The position numbers and the translations under genes are program-made. From Virgisporangium aurantiacum (GTDB taxonomy: Bacteria; Actinomycetota; Actinomycetes; Mycobacteriales; Micromonosporaceae), in the NCBI RefSeq assembly GCF_016863635.1, contig NZ_BOPG01000009.1, positions 354,560 through 418,559 on the forward strand: a stretch of 64,000 nt of DNA. The letters are read 5' to 3'. Position 1 is the first letter of the stretch; every line of letters starts with the position of its first letter. Below, in pieces: positions 16,006 to 24,817 of this stretch. The notes beneath the pieces were generated by a model. The model did not search any database. It was not told the DNA's origin and saw only the letters and a list, made by a program, of their open reading frames with translations.

Positions 16006-17148
16006 CTATTCGGAGACGCGCCCGGCATCCGGTGCGGCGGAACGGGCCGCTGAACGGTGCGCGCCGACGGCGGCCGAGCGGGTCGCGCCGGCGCCGGCCG
16101 CCGAGCGGGTCGCGCCGCCGTCAGCCGCCGACCGGGTCGCGCCGCCGTCGGCCGCCGAGCGGGCCGCGCCGCCGTCGGCCGCCGAGCGGGCCGCGCCGGC
16201 CTCGACCGGTTGTGGCCGGAACGCCACCCCGAGGGTCGGCGCGTCTTTCCCGGCGGGCTCCGGTAGCGCCCGGAACGGCTGCTGCAGGCCGCTGTTCAGG
16301 AACCGGCAGACCCGGTTCCGCGTCCGCCAGCCGAGCCCGCGGACCCGCCGCACCGCCGCCGACGGCCGGCCGTCGGCGGTGAGCAGCGGCTGCCAGGTGC
16401 GCGCCGGCGCCCGCCCGTACCGAGGTGCGTCGAGGAACGTGGCGTCGCATCCGGCGCGCCGCGCGACTTCGCGGATCGCGGTGGACCCGAACCAGAGCAG
16501 ATGCACGGGCGGGAGGTCGGTGTCCCAGATCGCGTCGGCCGGGCTGGCGTCGCGGTTCGGGGTCGTCACGACGACGGACCCGCCCGGACGGAGATACGTC
16601 ATCGCGTCGCGCAGGAACCCGACCGGGTCCGGCACATGCTCGATGATCTCCAGGGCGAGGACCAGGTCGGCACCGGCGAGGTCCAGCTCCGCGGTGGTCG
16701 CGAACCAGTCGTCGTGGCCGAACCGCCGGCGGGCGCGGTCGACCACCGTCTGCGAGAGGTCGACGCCGAGGCACGTGTACCCGGCCCGGCGCAGCGCGTA
16801 CGTCAGGTAGCCCTCGCCGCAGCCGAGGTCGACCACCACCGCGTCGCGGGGCAGCAGCCGCACCGCGTCGGCGGCGAAGCGGTACGGCAGTTCGGCCCCG
16901 GCGAGGAGGTCGAGCGGTTCCGGGCTGCGGGTGACCGCACCGGCGTAGCGGGCGTACCGGTCGTACCCCGGCAGCACGGCCGCGTGCCGGTAGATGGACT
17001 CGTACAACGTCTCCGGAACGTCGAGCCGGTCGGCGTAGCGCAGCCGGCACCGTCCACATTCGACGATCGCGACCCGGTAACCCTCGACGTAGCCGTCGAA
17101 GCGGCCCGAGACCACCTCGCCCGGTTCCCCGCAGGTGGGGCAGTTCAC
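16006..17148 (-). CDS. SAM-dependent methyltransferase with N-terminal zinc ribbon and repeat tail
   Basis: A 380-residue protein. An N-terminal CxxC...CxxC zinc ribbon (NCPTCG at 2-7, ECGRC at 30-34) is followed by a class I methyltransferase domain with motif I VVDLGCGEGYLTYAL (about 111-125) and LALEIIEHVPDP. Together these resemble methyltransferases of sugar and secondary-metabolite clusters. It probably methylates the polysaccharide or a nucleotide sugar. The last 70 residues are five degenerate copies of a nine-residue Ala/Gly repeat (SAADGGATR) from a 27-bp tandem repeat. The GTG at 17148 shares GTGA with the stop of the upstream glycosyltransferase. Confidence 0.82.
   Translation of the reverse strand: MNCPTCGEPGEVVSGRFDGYVEGYRVAIVECGRCRLRYADRLDVPETLYESIYRHAAVLPGYDRYARYAGAVTRSPEPLDLLAGAELPYRFAADAVRLLPRDAVVVDLGCGEGYLTYALRRAGYTCLGVDLSQTVVDRARRRFGHDDWFATTAELDLAGADLVLALEIIEHVPDPVGFLRDAMTYLRPGGSVVVTTPNRDASPADAIWDTDLPPVHLLWFGSTAIREVARRAGCDATFLDAPRYGRAPARTWQPLLTADGRPSAAVRRVRGLGWRTRNRVCRFLNSGLQQPFRALPEPAGKDAPTLGVAFRPQPVEAGAARSAADGGAARSAADGGATRSAADGGATRSAAGAGATRSAAVGAHRSAARSAAPDAGRVSE
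16070..16199 (-). repeat. 27-bp tandem repeat, five copies, in the methyltransferase 3' end
   Basis: Units phased exactly every 27 bp (anchors at 16076, 16103, 16130, 16157 and 16184) with 1-3 differences each. They encode SAADGGATR-like repeats. Because unit length is a multiple of three, copy-number change would leave the frame intact. Confidence 0.92.
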
Positions 17149-18398
17149 TCGACTCCCGCTTTCAGGCTCTCGTAGCCGCTGCCCAGCAGCTTCTCGTAGA
17201 CGCCGAGGTACAGGTCGAGCGTCGCGTCGGCGGAGAACCGGTCGAGGCACCGGCGGCGGGCCTGGCGGCTGGCCGCCTCGCCGTCGACGAGCAGTTGCCG
17301 GACGCGCTTGGCCACCTCGGCGCTGACGTCCTCGTCGGCGCCCTGCGGAACCCGCCAGCCGGTGACGCCGTCGACCACGGTCTCGCGGGAACCGGCCGAG
17401 TCGGTGGCGACCACCGGCAGCCCGCTGGCCATCGCCTCCAGCACCGACATGCCCAGCCCCTCCTCGTGCGACGTCTGCACGAACACCGACGCGCCCTGGT
17501 ACAACTCGGCGAGGCCGGCGTCGGGAACGTCCGTGCGGACGTCGATCCGTTGGGTGAGCTTCAGATCCTCGATGAGCTCCCGGTTGACGGGCAGCAGCGG
17601 GCCCTTGCCGGCGAGCACCAACCGCGGGGCCGGCTCCGCCTCGGCGCACAGCACTGCGTACGCGCGGATGAGCCGGTCCAGCCCCTTCCGGGGATCGCCG
17701 AGCCGGCACACCGACAGTAAGTACCCGTCCTTCCGCCAGCCGTCGAACGGCGGCAGGAACCGCGTGGTGTCGACGCCGGGCGGCGCCTTGACGACCTGCT
17801 GCTGCCCGGTCTCCGCGACCGCGGCGACCATCGCGTCGTTCTCGACGAGCACCGCACTTGCCTTCTTCGTCGCCGACTTCTCGAGCCGGGTCGTGATCGC
17901 CGTCATCGCCTGCCTCCAGGTTCGTAGCGGCCGGCCGACCGCCGAGAGTTGAACAGCCCGTTCCCAGGCCGCCCACGTGGCCACCTGCACCACGACCGGA
18001 CGACCGACCCGATCTGCCACCCCCGCCCAGGCCGCGGTGCCGCACACGACCTGGATCAGGTCGTACTCGCGCAGCACGCGGGTCAGCCCGGTTCGGGGGC
18101 GGTACCGCATGAACTCGATCTCCACCGCATTCGCGCCCCAGTGGAATGTGGACGGGTCTCTCGTCGCCTCACTCGGCGACAGATCAGCAGCAGTATCCGC
18201 CACGCGTAAATCGCGTCGACGCCAGGTACCCGGCACGGCGAGCCGGCGGCTGTTCGGGTCGCGGCTCCAGGTCGCCAGGTCGTGAATGTCCACTGTGTAC
18301 CGACCGGTGGCGGTGAGGCCGGCGCGCAACCATCGCGCGACCGCGGGCACGCCGCCACCGGTGTGGAACCCGTGCGTGACGATCGCGACCCGCCTCAT
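17145..18398 (-). CDS. Family 4 glycosyltransferase
   Basis: A 417-residue GT-B glycosyltransferase. The N-terminal THGFHTGGGVPAVARWL (about 8-24) is the acceptor-domain glycine loop. The C-terminal donor domain has LSVCRLGDPRKGLDRLIRAY, LVLAGKGPLLP and the E-x7-E region HEEGLGMSVLEAMASG. It is a retaining transferase using a nucleotide sugar, predicted to extend the lipid-linked repeat. The ATG at 18398 overlaps the upstream glycosyltransferase stop as ATGA; the gene is in the middle of the ten-gene operon. Confidence 0.88.
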   Translation of the reverse strand: MRRVAIVTHGFHTGGGVPAVARWLRAGLTATGRYTVDIHDLATWSRDPNSRRLAVPGTWRRRDLRVADTAADLSPSEATRDPSTFHWGANAVEIEFMRYRPRTGLTRVLREYDLIQVVCGTAAWAGVADRVGRPVVVQVATWAAWERAVQLSAVGRPLRTWRQAMTAITTRLEKSATKKASAVLVENDAMVAAVAETGQQQVVKAPPGVDTTRFLPPFDGWRKDGYLLSVCRLGDPRKGLDRLIRAYAVLCAEAEPAPRLVLAGKGPLLPVNRELIEDLKLTQRIDVRTDVPDAGLAELYQGASVFVQTSHEEGLGMSVLEAMASGLPVVATDSAGSRETVVDGVTGWRVPQGADEDVSAEVAKRVRQLLVDGEAASRQARRRCLDRFSADATLDLYLGVYEKLLGSGYESLKAGVE

Positions 18399-19537
18399 GA
18401 CGACTCGCCGACCACGTGGTCGAGGATGTTCACGTCGCGCGTCCCGGCGCGCCAACTGCGGTAGGCCTCCCCCGCCGCGACCCGGCGCCGGGCCCGCTCG
18501 ACGGATCCCTCGGCGGCCAGCCGCTGCAACGCCGTCCGCAACCCGTTGACGCTGAGGTCGGACACGACCGTGCCGCCGCCGGTCTTCAACACTTCGGTCC
18601 ACGGCGTCTCGGCCGAGCACACCACCGGACACGACACCGACAGGCTCTCCGCGATGACGTGCCCGAAGTTCTCGCCCCGGGTGGGGAACACGAACGCGTC
18701 GTAGCTCGCGAACGTGTCCCGTACCCGGTCCGGGTGCACCTCGCCGTGGTAGGTGATCCGCGCGTTGGGCGGCATGTCGCGGATGATCGACCGGCACTCG
18801 GCCCAGTACCGCTCGTCCTCGACCGGTCCGTAGATGTCGAAGACGAACGGCGACACCACCCGGCTCAGCGCGCACAGCGCGAGGTCGAGGTTCTTCTTCG
18901 CCGTGATGCGGCTGATGAACACCAGCCGGATCGGTCCGGTGTTCACTGTGGACGGTAGTTCGGGCTCGTCCGGCAGTGCCGTCTGGTTCTCGTTGATCTC
19001 GACGGACGCCCACGGGCACACCGACCTGATGTCGCCGGCCTCCATCGGCGTCGACGCGTGCCAGATCACCGCCATGTCCCGCAGCACCGCGCTCCACCAC
19101 CTCAGGAACAGCCGCTTCTTGGTCGCCTTCAACGCGAGCGCGCCCGGCGACAGCTCGCCGCGCGGCGCGATCAGCACCCGGTCGGCGCCGATGAGCCCGA
19201 CCCGCACGGCGAGCACCGGCAGGATCGTGAACATCGGCGCGAACAGGCTGTTGACGTACAGGAGGTCGAAGCGCTGCCGGCGCAACTCGCGAAGCAGCCC
19301 GAACCACTGCCGCAGGCTCCGCGTGCCGAGATAGAACACGTTCGCGCCGCCGCGGCGCAGCCACCGGCCGCTCAGTCCGTCATACGGTTCCACACCGCCG
19401 TGGTCGCGGTCGCGCGTCACCAGCGCCACACCGATCCGGTCGGAGACGGTGTCGACGATGCGCGCGATCGACCGCACCGGCCCGCCGCCGCGGAACCCGG
19501 GCTCGAACACCTGCGAGGTCATCAGGACGCGATACAT
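18395..19537 (-). CDS. Family 4 glycosyltransferase
   Basis: A 380-residue GT-B glycosyltransferase. Its N-terminal FEPGFRGGGPVRSIARIV (about 11-28) is typical of a WcaI/WbaZ-like subgroup. The donor domain contains RLVFISRITAKKNLDLAL and TRGENFGHVIAESLSVSCPV with the expected Glu pair. It adds another sugar during repeat-unit assembly; the linkage is unknown. The ATG at 19537 lies inside the capG-like gene, a 16-bp overlap, the longest in this operon. Confidence 0.87.
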   Translation of the reverse strand: MYRVLMTSQVFEPGFRGGGPVRSIARIVDTVSDRIGVALVTRDRDHGGVEPYDGLSGRWLRRGGANVFYLGTRSLRQWFGLLRELRRQRFDLLYVNSLFAPMFTILPVLAVRVGLIGADRVLIAPRGELSPGALALKATKKRLFLRWWSAVLRDMAVIWHASTPMEAGDIRSVCPWASVEINENQTALPDEPELPSTVNTGPIRLVFISRITAKKNLDLALCALSRVVSPFVFDIYGPVEDERYWAECRSIIRDMPPNARITYHGEVHPDRVRDTFASYDAFVFPTRGENFGHVIAESLSVSCPVVCSAETPWTEVLKTGGGTVVSDLSVNGLRTALQRLAAEGSVERARRRVAAGEAYRSWRAGTRDVNILDHVVGESS

Positions 19538-20643
19538 GGCCGGATTCCCGCCCACTCGTGGTGCCGGCGGACCGTCGACAGGATGAAGTTCGCGACCCGG
19601 CTCGACGTGTCCCGTACCTGGTACTCGGGCGAACACGTGACCCGGTGCAGTTCCGACTCGACGGCCACCGACACCGCCTCGACGACGCCGTCGGCGTCCA
19701 GCCCGGTCATCAGGATCGAACCGGTGTCGAGCGACTCCGGTCGTTCGATCGAGTCGCGCAGGGTCAGCGCGGGGAAGCCGAGGATCGCCGACTCCTCGCT
19801 GATCGTGCCGCTGTCCGACAGCACGCACCGGGCCTGCGTCTGCAGCCGCACGTAGTCGAAGAAGCCGAACGGCTCGTGGAAGTCGACGCCGTCCATCTCG
19901 AAGGTGCCGCCGAGTCGCTGACGCGTCCGCGGATGCGTCGAGACCAGCACCGGCAGGCCGAACTCCGTCCGCACCGCCTTGAGGCAGTCCAGGAGCAGCG
20001 CGAGCCGCGCGGGATCGTCGACGTTCTCCTCGCGGTGCGCGCTCACCAGGAAGTAGCCGCCGGGCGTCAGGTCGAGCCGCTCCACGACGTCGGACGCGTC
20101 GATGTTGGGCAGGAAGTGTTCGAGCACCTCGCGCATCGGCGAGCCGGTGTGCAGGATCCGCCGCGGATGGATGCCCTCGGCGAGGAGGTTGCGCCGCGCG
20201 TGCTCGGTGTAGACGAGGTTGAAGTCGCTGACGTGGTCGACCAGGCGCCGGTTCGTCTCCTCGGGCACGTTCTGGTCGAAGCACCGGTTGCCGGCCTCCA
20301 TGTGGTACACCGGCACCTTCATCCGCCGGGCGATCAGCGCGGCGATGCAGCTGTTCGTGTCGCCGAGCACCAGCAGGGCATCCGGGCGGTAGTCGTGGAT
20401 CGCCTGCTCCACGCCGGTCAGCACGCCGCCGAGCACGCGCCCGAGCGAACTGGTGTCGACGCCGAGAAACCGTTCCGGGGAACGGATTTCGAGCTCCTTG
20501 AAGAACACGTCGCTGAGCATCGGGTCCCAGTTCTGGCCCGTGTGCACGAGGATGTGGTCGAGCGTGCGGTCCAACCGGTCGATCACGCGCGACAGCCGGA
20601 TGATCTCCGGCCGGGTTCCGACGACGGTCATCACACGGGTCAC
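19522..20643 (-). CDS. capG: Non-hydrolysing UDP-sugar 2-epimerase, CapG/FnlC-type
   Basis: A 373-residue WecB-family epimerase. It begins VVGTRPEIIRLSRVID and holds LVLGDTNSCIAA, HMEAGNRCFDQNVPEETNRR and VLSDSGTISEESAILGFP. The GNRCFDxxVPEE form of the central motif is characteristic of CapG/WbjD/FnlC rather than of UDP-GlcNAc 2-epimerase WecB. In that pathway it converts UDP-N-acetyl-L-pneumosamine to UDP-N-acetyl-L-fucosamine. The other two pathway genes (capF at 21845, capE at 23669) are in the same operon. The GTG at 20643 shares GTGA with the upstream stop. Confidence 0.88.
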   Translation of the reverse strand: MTRVMTVVGTRPEIIRLSRVIDRLDRTLDHILVHTGQNWDPMLSDVFFKELEIRSPERFLGVDTSSLGRVLGGVLTGVEQAIHDYRPDALLVLGDTNSCIAALIARRMKVPVYHMEAGNRCFDQNVPEETNRRLVDHVSDFNLVYTEHARRNLLAEGIHPRRILHTGSPMREVLEHFLPNIDASDVVERLDLTPGGYFLVSAHREENVDDPARLALLLDCLKAVRTEFGLPVLVSTHPRTRQRLGGTFEMDGVDFHEPFGFFDYVRLQTQARCVLSDSGTISEESAILGFPALTLRDSIERPESLDTGSILMTGLDADGVVEAVSVAVESELHRVTCSPEYQVRDTSSRVANFILSTVRRHHEWAGIRPCIAS

Positions 20644-21848
20644 GAGACAGCCTCCAGCATCTCCTCGATGGCATCGACGCCGGCCTTCAGAGACATCCGC
20701 GTCCGGTAGGTCTCGACGGCCCGCCGGCTCATCTCGGCCCGCTCGGCCGGCGGCAGCTTCGCCGCCTGGCGCATCCGGTCGGCCAGCGCGCGCCAGTCCT
20801 CCGGCGGGCACGCCAACCCGACGCCCTCCCGCTCGACCAGTTCGGCGCAGTCCCCCGGCACCGACACCAGCACCGGCGATCCGCACGCGAGCGCCGCCTG
20901 CAGCTTCGACGGGATGGTGCCGCGGAACATCGGCAGGTCCCGCAGCGTCACCAGTTGGAAGTCGGCGGCGGCGTAGAGCGCGGCCATCTCCTCGGCCGGC
21001 CGGCGGCCGAGGAATCTCACGTTGTCGGCCTTGAGGTCCGCGGCCATCGCGCGCGCCGCGTCCTCGTCGATACCGGACCCGACGAGCACGAGATCGGCGA
21101 CGTCGGACACCGCCGCGGCGGCGCACACCGAGTCACCGACGTTCTGGAACGGACCCATCGCGCCCGCGTACATGAACGTGCAGCGCCGCCGGCGTCCGAT
21201 ATCGGCATTTGCCGTGACCGGCCGGAACAATGACTCGTTGGCCCAGTTGAGCACCACCCGGATCTTTTCCGGCCGCGCGCCGCGCGCGACCAGGAGGTCG
21301 CGCATCGACGGCGCGATCACCGCGATCGCCGACGCGGTGCGGTAGATCTGGTTGGTCGCGGCGGTCAGCGCGCGGTGGATCGCGCGGCCGGCGAGGCCGC
21401 GCGGGGCCAGCGGGGACGCGGTGACCGAGTCGGGCCACACGTCCTGCACGTGGATCACCGACGGAATCCCGTGCAGTGCCTTGAGAAGTGCGGGCGCGGC
21501 GAACGCGGTGGCCGGCGTCAGGTAGACGTACACCGCGTCGGCGCCGTTGAGAAACGTCGTCGCGGCGACGGCGCTGGTGGCCGCGAACGACAGGTAGTTC
21601 GCCGCCCGCTTGAGCCCCGACGAGTCGTGGCTGGTGTACAGCGGCACGCGCCGCACCGTCACCCCGTTATGTGACTCCACAGTGGACCAGCGCTGCCGGT
21701 ACCCCTCGTACAGCGCGCCGCCCGGGTAGTTCGGGAACCCGGTCAGCACCCGGACGGTGTGCCCGCGGGCGGTCAGTTCGGCGGCCAGGTCGGCCGGAAT
21801 GTTCGGCGGCTCCGGCGGATACCACTGGCTGACGATGCCTATCTTCAC
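20640..21848 (-). CDS. Family 4 glycosyltransferase, WbuB-like (putative N-acetyl-L-fucosaminyltransferase)
   Basis: A 402-residue GT-B enzyme starting VKIGIVSQWYPPEPPNIPAD. It contains VIHVQDVWPDSV (about 130-141) and a donor domain with FMYAGAMGPFQNV and FRGTIPSKLQAALACGSPVL. This N-terminal pattern is that of WbuB/WcaI-like transferases, which are found next to FnlABC/CapEFG genes in other bacteria and are believed to transfer L-FucNAc. Its position between capF and capG supports that. The GTG at 21848 shares GTGA with the capF stop. Confidence 0.82.
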   Translation of the reverse strand: MKIGIVSQWYPPEPPNIPADLAAELTARGHTVRVLTGFPNYPGGALYEGYRQRWSTVESHNGVTVRRVPLYTSHDSSGLKRAANYLSFAATSAVAATTFLNGADAVYVYLTPATAFAAPALLKALHGIPSVIHVQDVWPDSVTASPLAPRGLAGRAIHRALTAATNQIYRTASAIAVIAPSMRDLLVARGARPEKIRVVLNWANESLFRPVTANADIGRRRRCTFMYAGAMGPFQNVGDSVCAAAAVSDVADLVLVGSGIDEDAARAMAADLKADNVRFLGRRPAEEMAALYAAADFQLVTLRDLPMFRGTIPSKLQAALACGSPVLVSVPGDCAELVEREGVGLACPPEDWRALADRMRQAAKLPPAERAEMSRRAVETYRTRMSLKAGVDAIEEMLEAVS

Positions 21849-22942
21849 GGCGACACCCGCTCGGGATAGGTGTCCGGCCGCGCCGGGTCGAAGATCTCGT
21901 TGGTCCAGAACAGCGTCAGCAGGTCGTCGGTGCCGACGTTGGTGATGTTGTGGACCCACATCGTCGGCATGTCGACCACCGCGGGCTCGTCGCCGGTGAC
22001 GCGGAACATCGTGACGTCGTCGTGCAGCACCCGCCGCAGCCGGATCTCGGCTTCACCCTTGACCACCACGAAGCGCTCCACTTTGGACAGATGGAAGTGC
22101 TCGCCCCGCGTGACGCCCGGCCGGGTCGTCGAGAAGAACGCCTGCCCGCCACCGCCGTGCGACTTGACCGCCTCGACCAGCCCGCCGCGCGTGTCTTCGT
22201 GCCTCGGCAGCGGCATCGGGTAGTGCGCGGGGAAGCAGTGCGAGCGGTAGGTGTTGAACAGCTTCAGCCCGAACGGGCCGTCGAGGGCGGGGATCTCCGT
22301 CCTCCGGTAGGTCTCCGCGTAGCCGCTCAGCGTGTCCTTGAGGTCGAGCACCGATCGGCGGCCGGGTACGAGGTCCGCCTCCGGGAGGCCGAGGAGCGCC
22401 CGCGCAGCGTCCTGCACGTACACGAGGTCCAGGATCCTGTCCTCCTGTACCTGCGGGGTGCCGCCGTCGGCCAGGGTGCGGCAGAACGTGGCGACCACCG
22501 AGTTGTAGTGCGGCCGGCCGTGCTCGCCGAACAGGTTCGGCAGCTTGACGTCCACGAACTGCGAGCCGCACCAGCGGGTGGCGTCCTCCATCGTCGCGGC
22601 GGCGGCGGCCTTCGAGTCGCCGTAGGGAGTTCCGTTGCCGGCCTGGGTCGAGTTCGCGAACACGACGGTCTTCGGCGGGGTCGCGCACTGCTGTATCGCG
22701 GTGGCGAGCGCCTGCGCGGCCGTCTCGTTGCCCTCTTTCACCTCGGCCGGCGTGCCCCGGTTCACCCCGGCGACGTGCAGCACGCGGTCGGCGCCGTCGA
22801 GGATCCCCGCCAGCCGTGCCGGTTGGGTGAGATCGCCACGGCTCAACAGCTTCGGCGCGGGGAGCCCGAGCGCGCGGGCGAGCACGCGGGTGTGCCACCC
22901 GAGGAACCCGGACCCTCCACTGAGGACGATCGAGTTACCCAT
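21845..22942 (-). CDS. capF: Bifunctional SDR/cupin enzyme of UDP-L-FucNAc synthesis, CapF/WbjC
   Basis: A 365-residue protein with the CapF two-domain layout. The N-terminal SDR domain has IVLSGGSGFLGWHTRV (about 5-20) and YGDSKAAAAATM with the Tyr and Lys. The C-terminal cupin has GVTRGEHFHLSKVERFVVVK, giving the His metal ligands. CapF epimerises C3 and reduces the 4-keto group of the CapE product. This unusual fusion makes the assignment specific. The ATG at 22942 lies in an 8-bp overlap with the methyltransferase stop, and its own stop overlaps the glycosyltransferase start. Confidence 0.92.
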   Translation of the reverse strand: MGNSIVLSGGSGFLGWHTRVLARALGLPAPKLLSRGDLTQPARLAGILDGADRVLHVAGVNRGTPAEVKEGNETAAQALATAIQQCATPPKTVVFANSTQAGNGTPYGDSKAAAAATMEDATRWCGSQFVDVKLPNLFGEHGRPHYNSVVATFCRTLADGGTPQVQEDRILDLVYVQDAARALLGLPEADLVPGRRSVLDLKDTLSGYAETYRRTEIPALDGPFGLKLFNTYRSHCFPAHYPMPLPRHEDTRGGLVEAVKSHGGGGQAFFSTTRPGVTRGEHFHLSKVERFVVVKGEAEIRLRRVLHDDVTMFRVTGDEPAVVDMPTMWVHNITNVGTDDLLTLFWTNEIFDPARPDTYPERVSP

Positions 22943-23672
22943 AGGGACGCCAGAGGAACGTGCGGATGGTCTCGCCGCGGTGGTAGAGCGGGGCGGGCGC
23001 GGGGACGCACAGCACCTCCGTCACGTGCCGGCAGCTGAACGGCGCCTGCCGGATGTCCACCCAGGAACCGCTGTCGAGCCGGGTGTCCGGCCCGTGCGGC
23101 TTGTCGACGTTCGGTTCGGACGCCAGCTCCGGCGCCGGCCAGTGCTCGGTGATGAGCACCGCCGGGAAGTGCCGGCACTGCCACAGGATCCGGTCGATCT
23201 GTTCGTTCGACAGGTGCTGGAACACCTGCCGCACCAGGCACAGGTCGCCCTCGGGGAGTTCCGCGGCGGTCGCGTCGAGGCGGCGGAAGTCGACGCTGTC
23301 GCTTCCGTACAACGCGCGGTTGCGCTCGATGAGCGCGGGCACGACGTCCAGCCCGATGTACTCGTAGGCGCTGTCGACGAACGCCGACGCCACCTCGAAG
23401 TCGCCGCATCCGACGTCGACCACGCACAGCGGGCCGTTGATGTCGAGCAGTTCCCGCACGTAGGAGGCGTAGCTTTCGGCGGCCCAGCCGCGCGAGCCCG
23501 TCCCGGAGTTGAAGCCCGGCCCGCCGCCACCCCACCGGCCGTTGGCGTAGACGTCGGCGAAGACCTCCTCCACCGAGCGCCGGCTGTTGCGGCTACGCAT
23601 CGAGCGCAGCCGCCGGGCGTTGATCCATTTGCGCGCGCTCTCCGGGAGATACCGCTTCGCTTCGGTGATCAT
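22935..23672 (-). CDS. Class I SAM-dependent methyltransferase
   Basis: A 245-residue protein with SAM motif I VVDVGCGDFEVASAFVD (about 84-100), an acidic motif II (YIGLDVVPALIERN) and LVRQVFQHLSNEQIDRIL. The N-terminus is basic, with a helix-rich region and Gly-rich SVEEVFADVYANGRWGGGG. The substrate is probably a sugar of the polysaccharide. It lies between capE and capF, sharing ATGA with the capE stop and 8 bp with the capF start, so it is likely expressed stoichiometrically with them. Confidence 0.82.
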   Translation of the reverse strand: MITEAKRYLPESARKWINARRLRSMRSRNSRRSVEEVFADVYANGRWGGGGPGFNSGTGSRGWAAESYASYVRELLDINGPLCVVDVGCGDFEVASAFVDSAYEYIGLDVVPALIERNRALYGSDSVDFRRLDATAAELPEGDLCLVRQVFQHLSNEQIDRILWQCRHFPAVLITEHWPAPELASEPNVDKPHGPDTRLDSGSWVDIRQAPFSCRHVTEVLCVPAPAPLYHRGETIRTFLWRPYG

Positions 23673-24745
23673 GCCGCCAACTCCAACTGCGCCCGGATCT
23701 CCGGCAGCGTCCTGAGAAGATCGATGATCTCGGGGACGCCCAACCGCCGCGCTGTCGACGACGTGAAGTCGAACAGCCGGTCCTTTGTGGACTCACCCTC
23801 GTCGAAGTAGAGCGAGTAGTTCAGGTCGCGGCTGTCGATCGGGATGCGGTAGAAGTCGCCGAGGTCGTCGGCGTGGGCCAGTTCCTCGCGGCTGGCGAGC
23901 GTCTCCGCCATCTTCTCGCCGTGCCGCACGCCGAGCAGCTTCAGTTTCGGCTCGACGTCGAACAGCGTGGCCACGGCCACCGCCAGGTCGCCGATCGTGC
24001 TCGCGGGTGCCTTGTGCACGAAGATGTCGCCCGGTCTTCCGCGCATGAACGCGTGCTCCACCAGTTGCACCGACTCGGCGAGCGTCATGAGGAACCGGGT
24101 CATCGCCGGTTCGGTGACGGTGAGCGGCCGGCCACCCCGCAACTGCTCGATGAACAGCGGGATCACCGAGCCACGCGAACACATCACGTTGCCGTAGCGC
24201 ACGCAGCAGACACTCGTGTGGGCGCCGGGGTTGTTGCGGGCGTGTGCCTGCGCGACCTTCTCCATCAGCGCCTTGGTCATGCCCATCGCGTTCACCGGCT
24301 GCACGGCCTTGTCGGTGCTCAGGAAGACCAGCTTTCCGACGCCGTTGCGCTCGCACGCGTCGATCACGTTGGCGCTGCCGAGAACGTTGGTCTGCAGGGC
24401 TTCCAGCGGGAAGAACTCGCACGACGGCACCTGCTTGAGCGCGGCGGCGTGGAACACGTAGCCGATGTCGCGGGTGGCGCGGAACAGTGCCTCGCGGTCG
24501 CGCACGTCGCCGACGTAGAACCGCACCCGGTCGTCGCCGAGGTGCCGGCGCATGTCGTCCTGCTTCGCCTCGTCGCGGCTGAACACGCGGACCTCCGCGG
24601 CGCCCGCCGCGATCAGTCGCGCGACCATGGTCCGGCCGAACGAACCGGTGCCACCGGTGACGAGGAAGCGACCTCCGGCAAGCCCGGCCCGCGAAGCTTC
24701 GCCCTGCGGCCCGGGCAAGCCACCGACAAGCGTTGGGGATCCCAC
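23669..24745 (-). CDS. capE: UDP-GlcNAc inverting 4,6-dehydratase (5-epimerase), CapE/WbjB/FnlA
   Basis: A 358-residue soluble SDR dehydratase lacking the membrane region of PglF. Seen: FLVTGGTGSFGRTMVARLIA (about 26-45), YVFHAAALKQVP, STDKAVQPVNAMGMTKALME with Met in place of the SDR Tyr, and VRYGNVMCSRGSVIPLF. It makes UDP-2-acetamido-2,6-dideoxy-L-arabino-hexos-4-ulose, the entry step to UDP-L-FucNAc. The GTG at 24745 is chosen because GGGAGGA stands just upstream; the residues after it to about 20 are a non-conserved extension. It is the first gene of the ten-gene operon, divergent from the DUF4012 gene. Confidence 0.9.
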   Translation of the reverse strand: MGSPTLVGGLPGPQGEASRAGLAGGRFLVTGGTGSFGRTMVARLIAAGAAEVRVFSRDEAKQDDMRRHLGDDRVRFYVGDVRDREALFRATRDIGYVFHAAALKQVPSCEFFPLEALQTNVLGSANVIDACERNGVGKLVFLSTDKAVQPVNAMGMTKALMEKVAQAHARNNPGAHTSVCCVRYGNVMCSRGSVIPLFIEQLRGGRPLTVTEPAMTRFLMTLAESVQLVEHAFMRGRPGDIFVHKAPASTIGDLAVAVATLFDVEPKLKLLGVRHGEKMAETLASREELAHADDLGDFYRIPIDSRDLNYSLYFDEGESTKDRLFDFTSSTARRLGVPEIIDLLRTLPEIRAQLELAA

Positions 24746-24817
24746 GATTCCTCCCGTCTGCCACCGCTTCACGGCGGCGGGATGGAGTGATCGGACGAGC
24801 TTCACGTTACACACGCA

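Noticed and set aside
16070..16199. Regularly spaced repeats considered as a CRISPR-like array
   Set aside because: The units are contiguous 27-bp tandem copies with no spacers, and they encode an in-frame peptide repeat.
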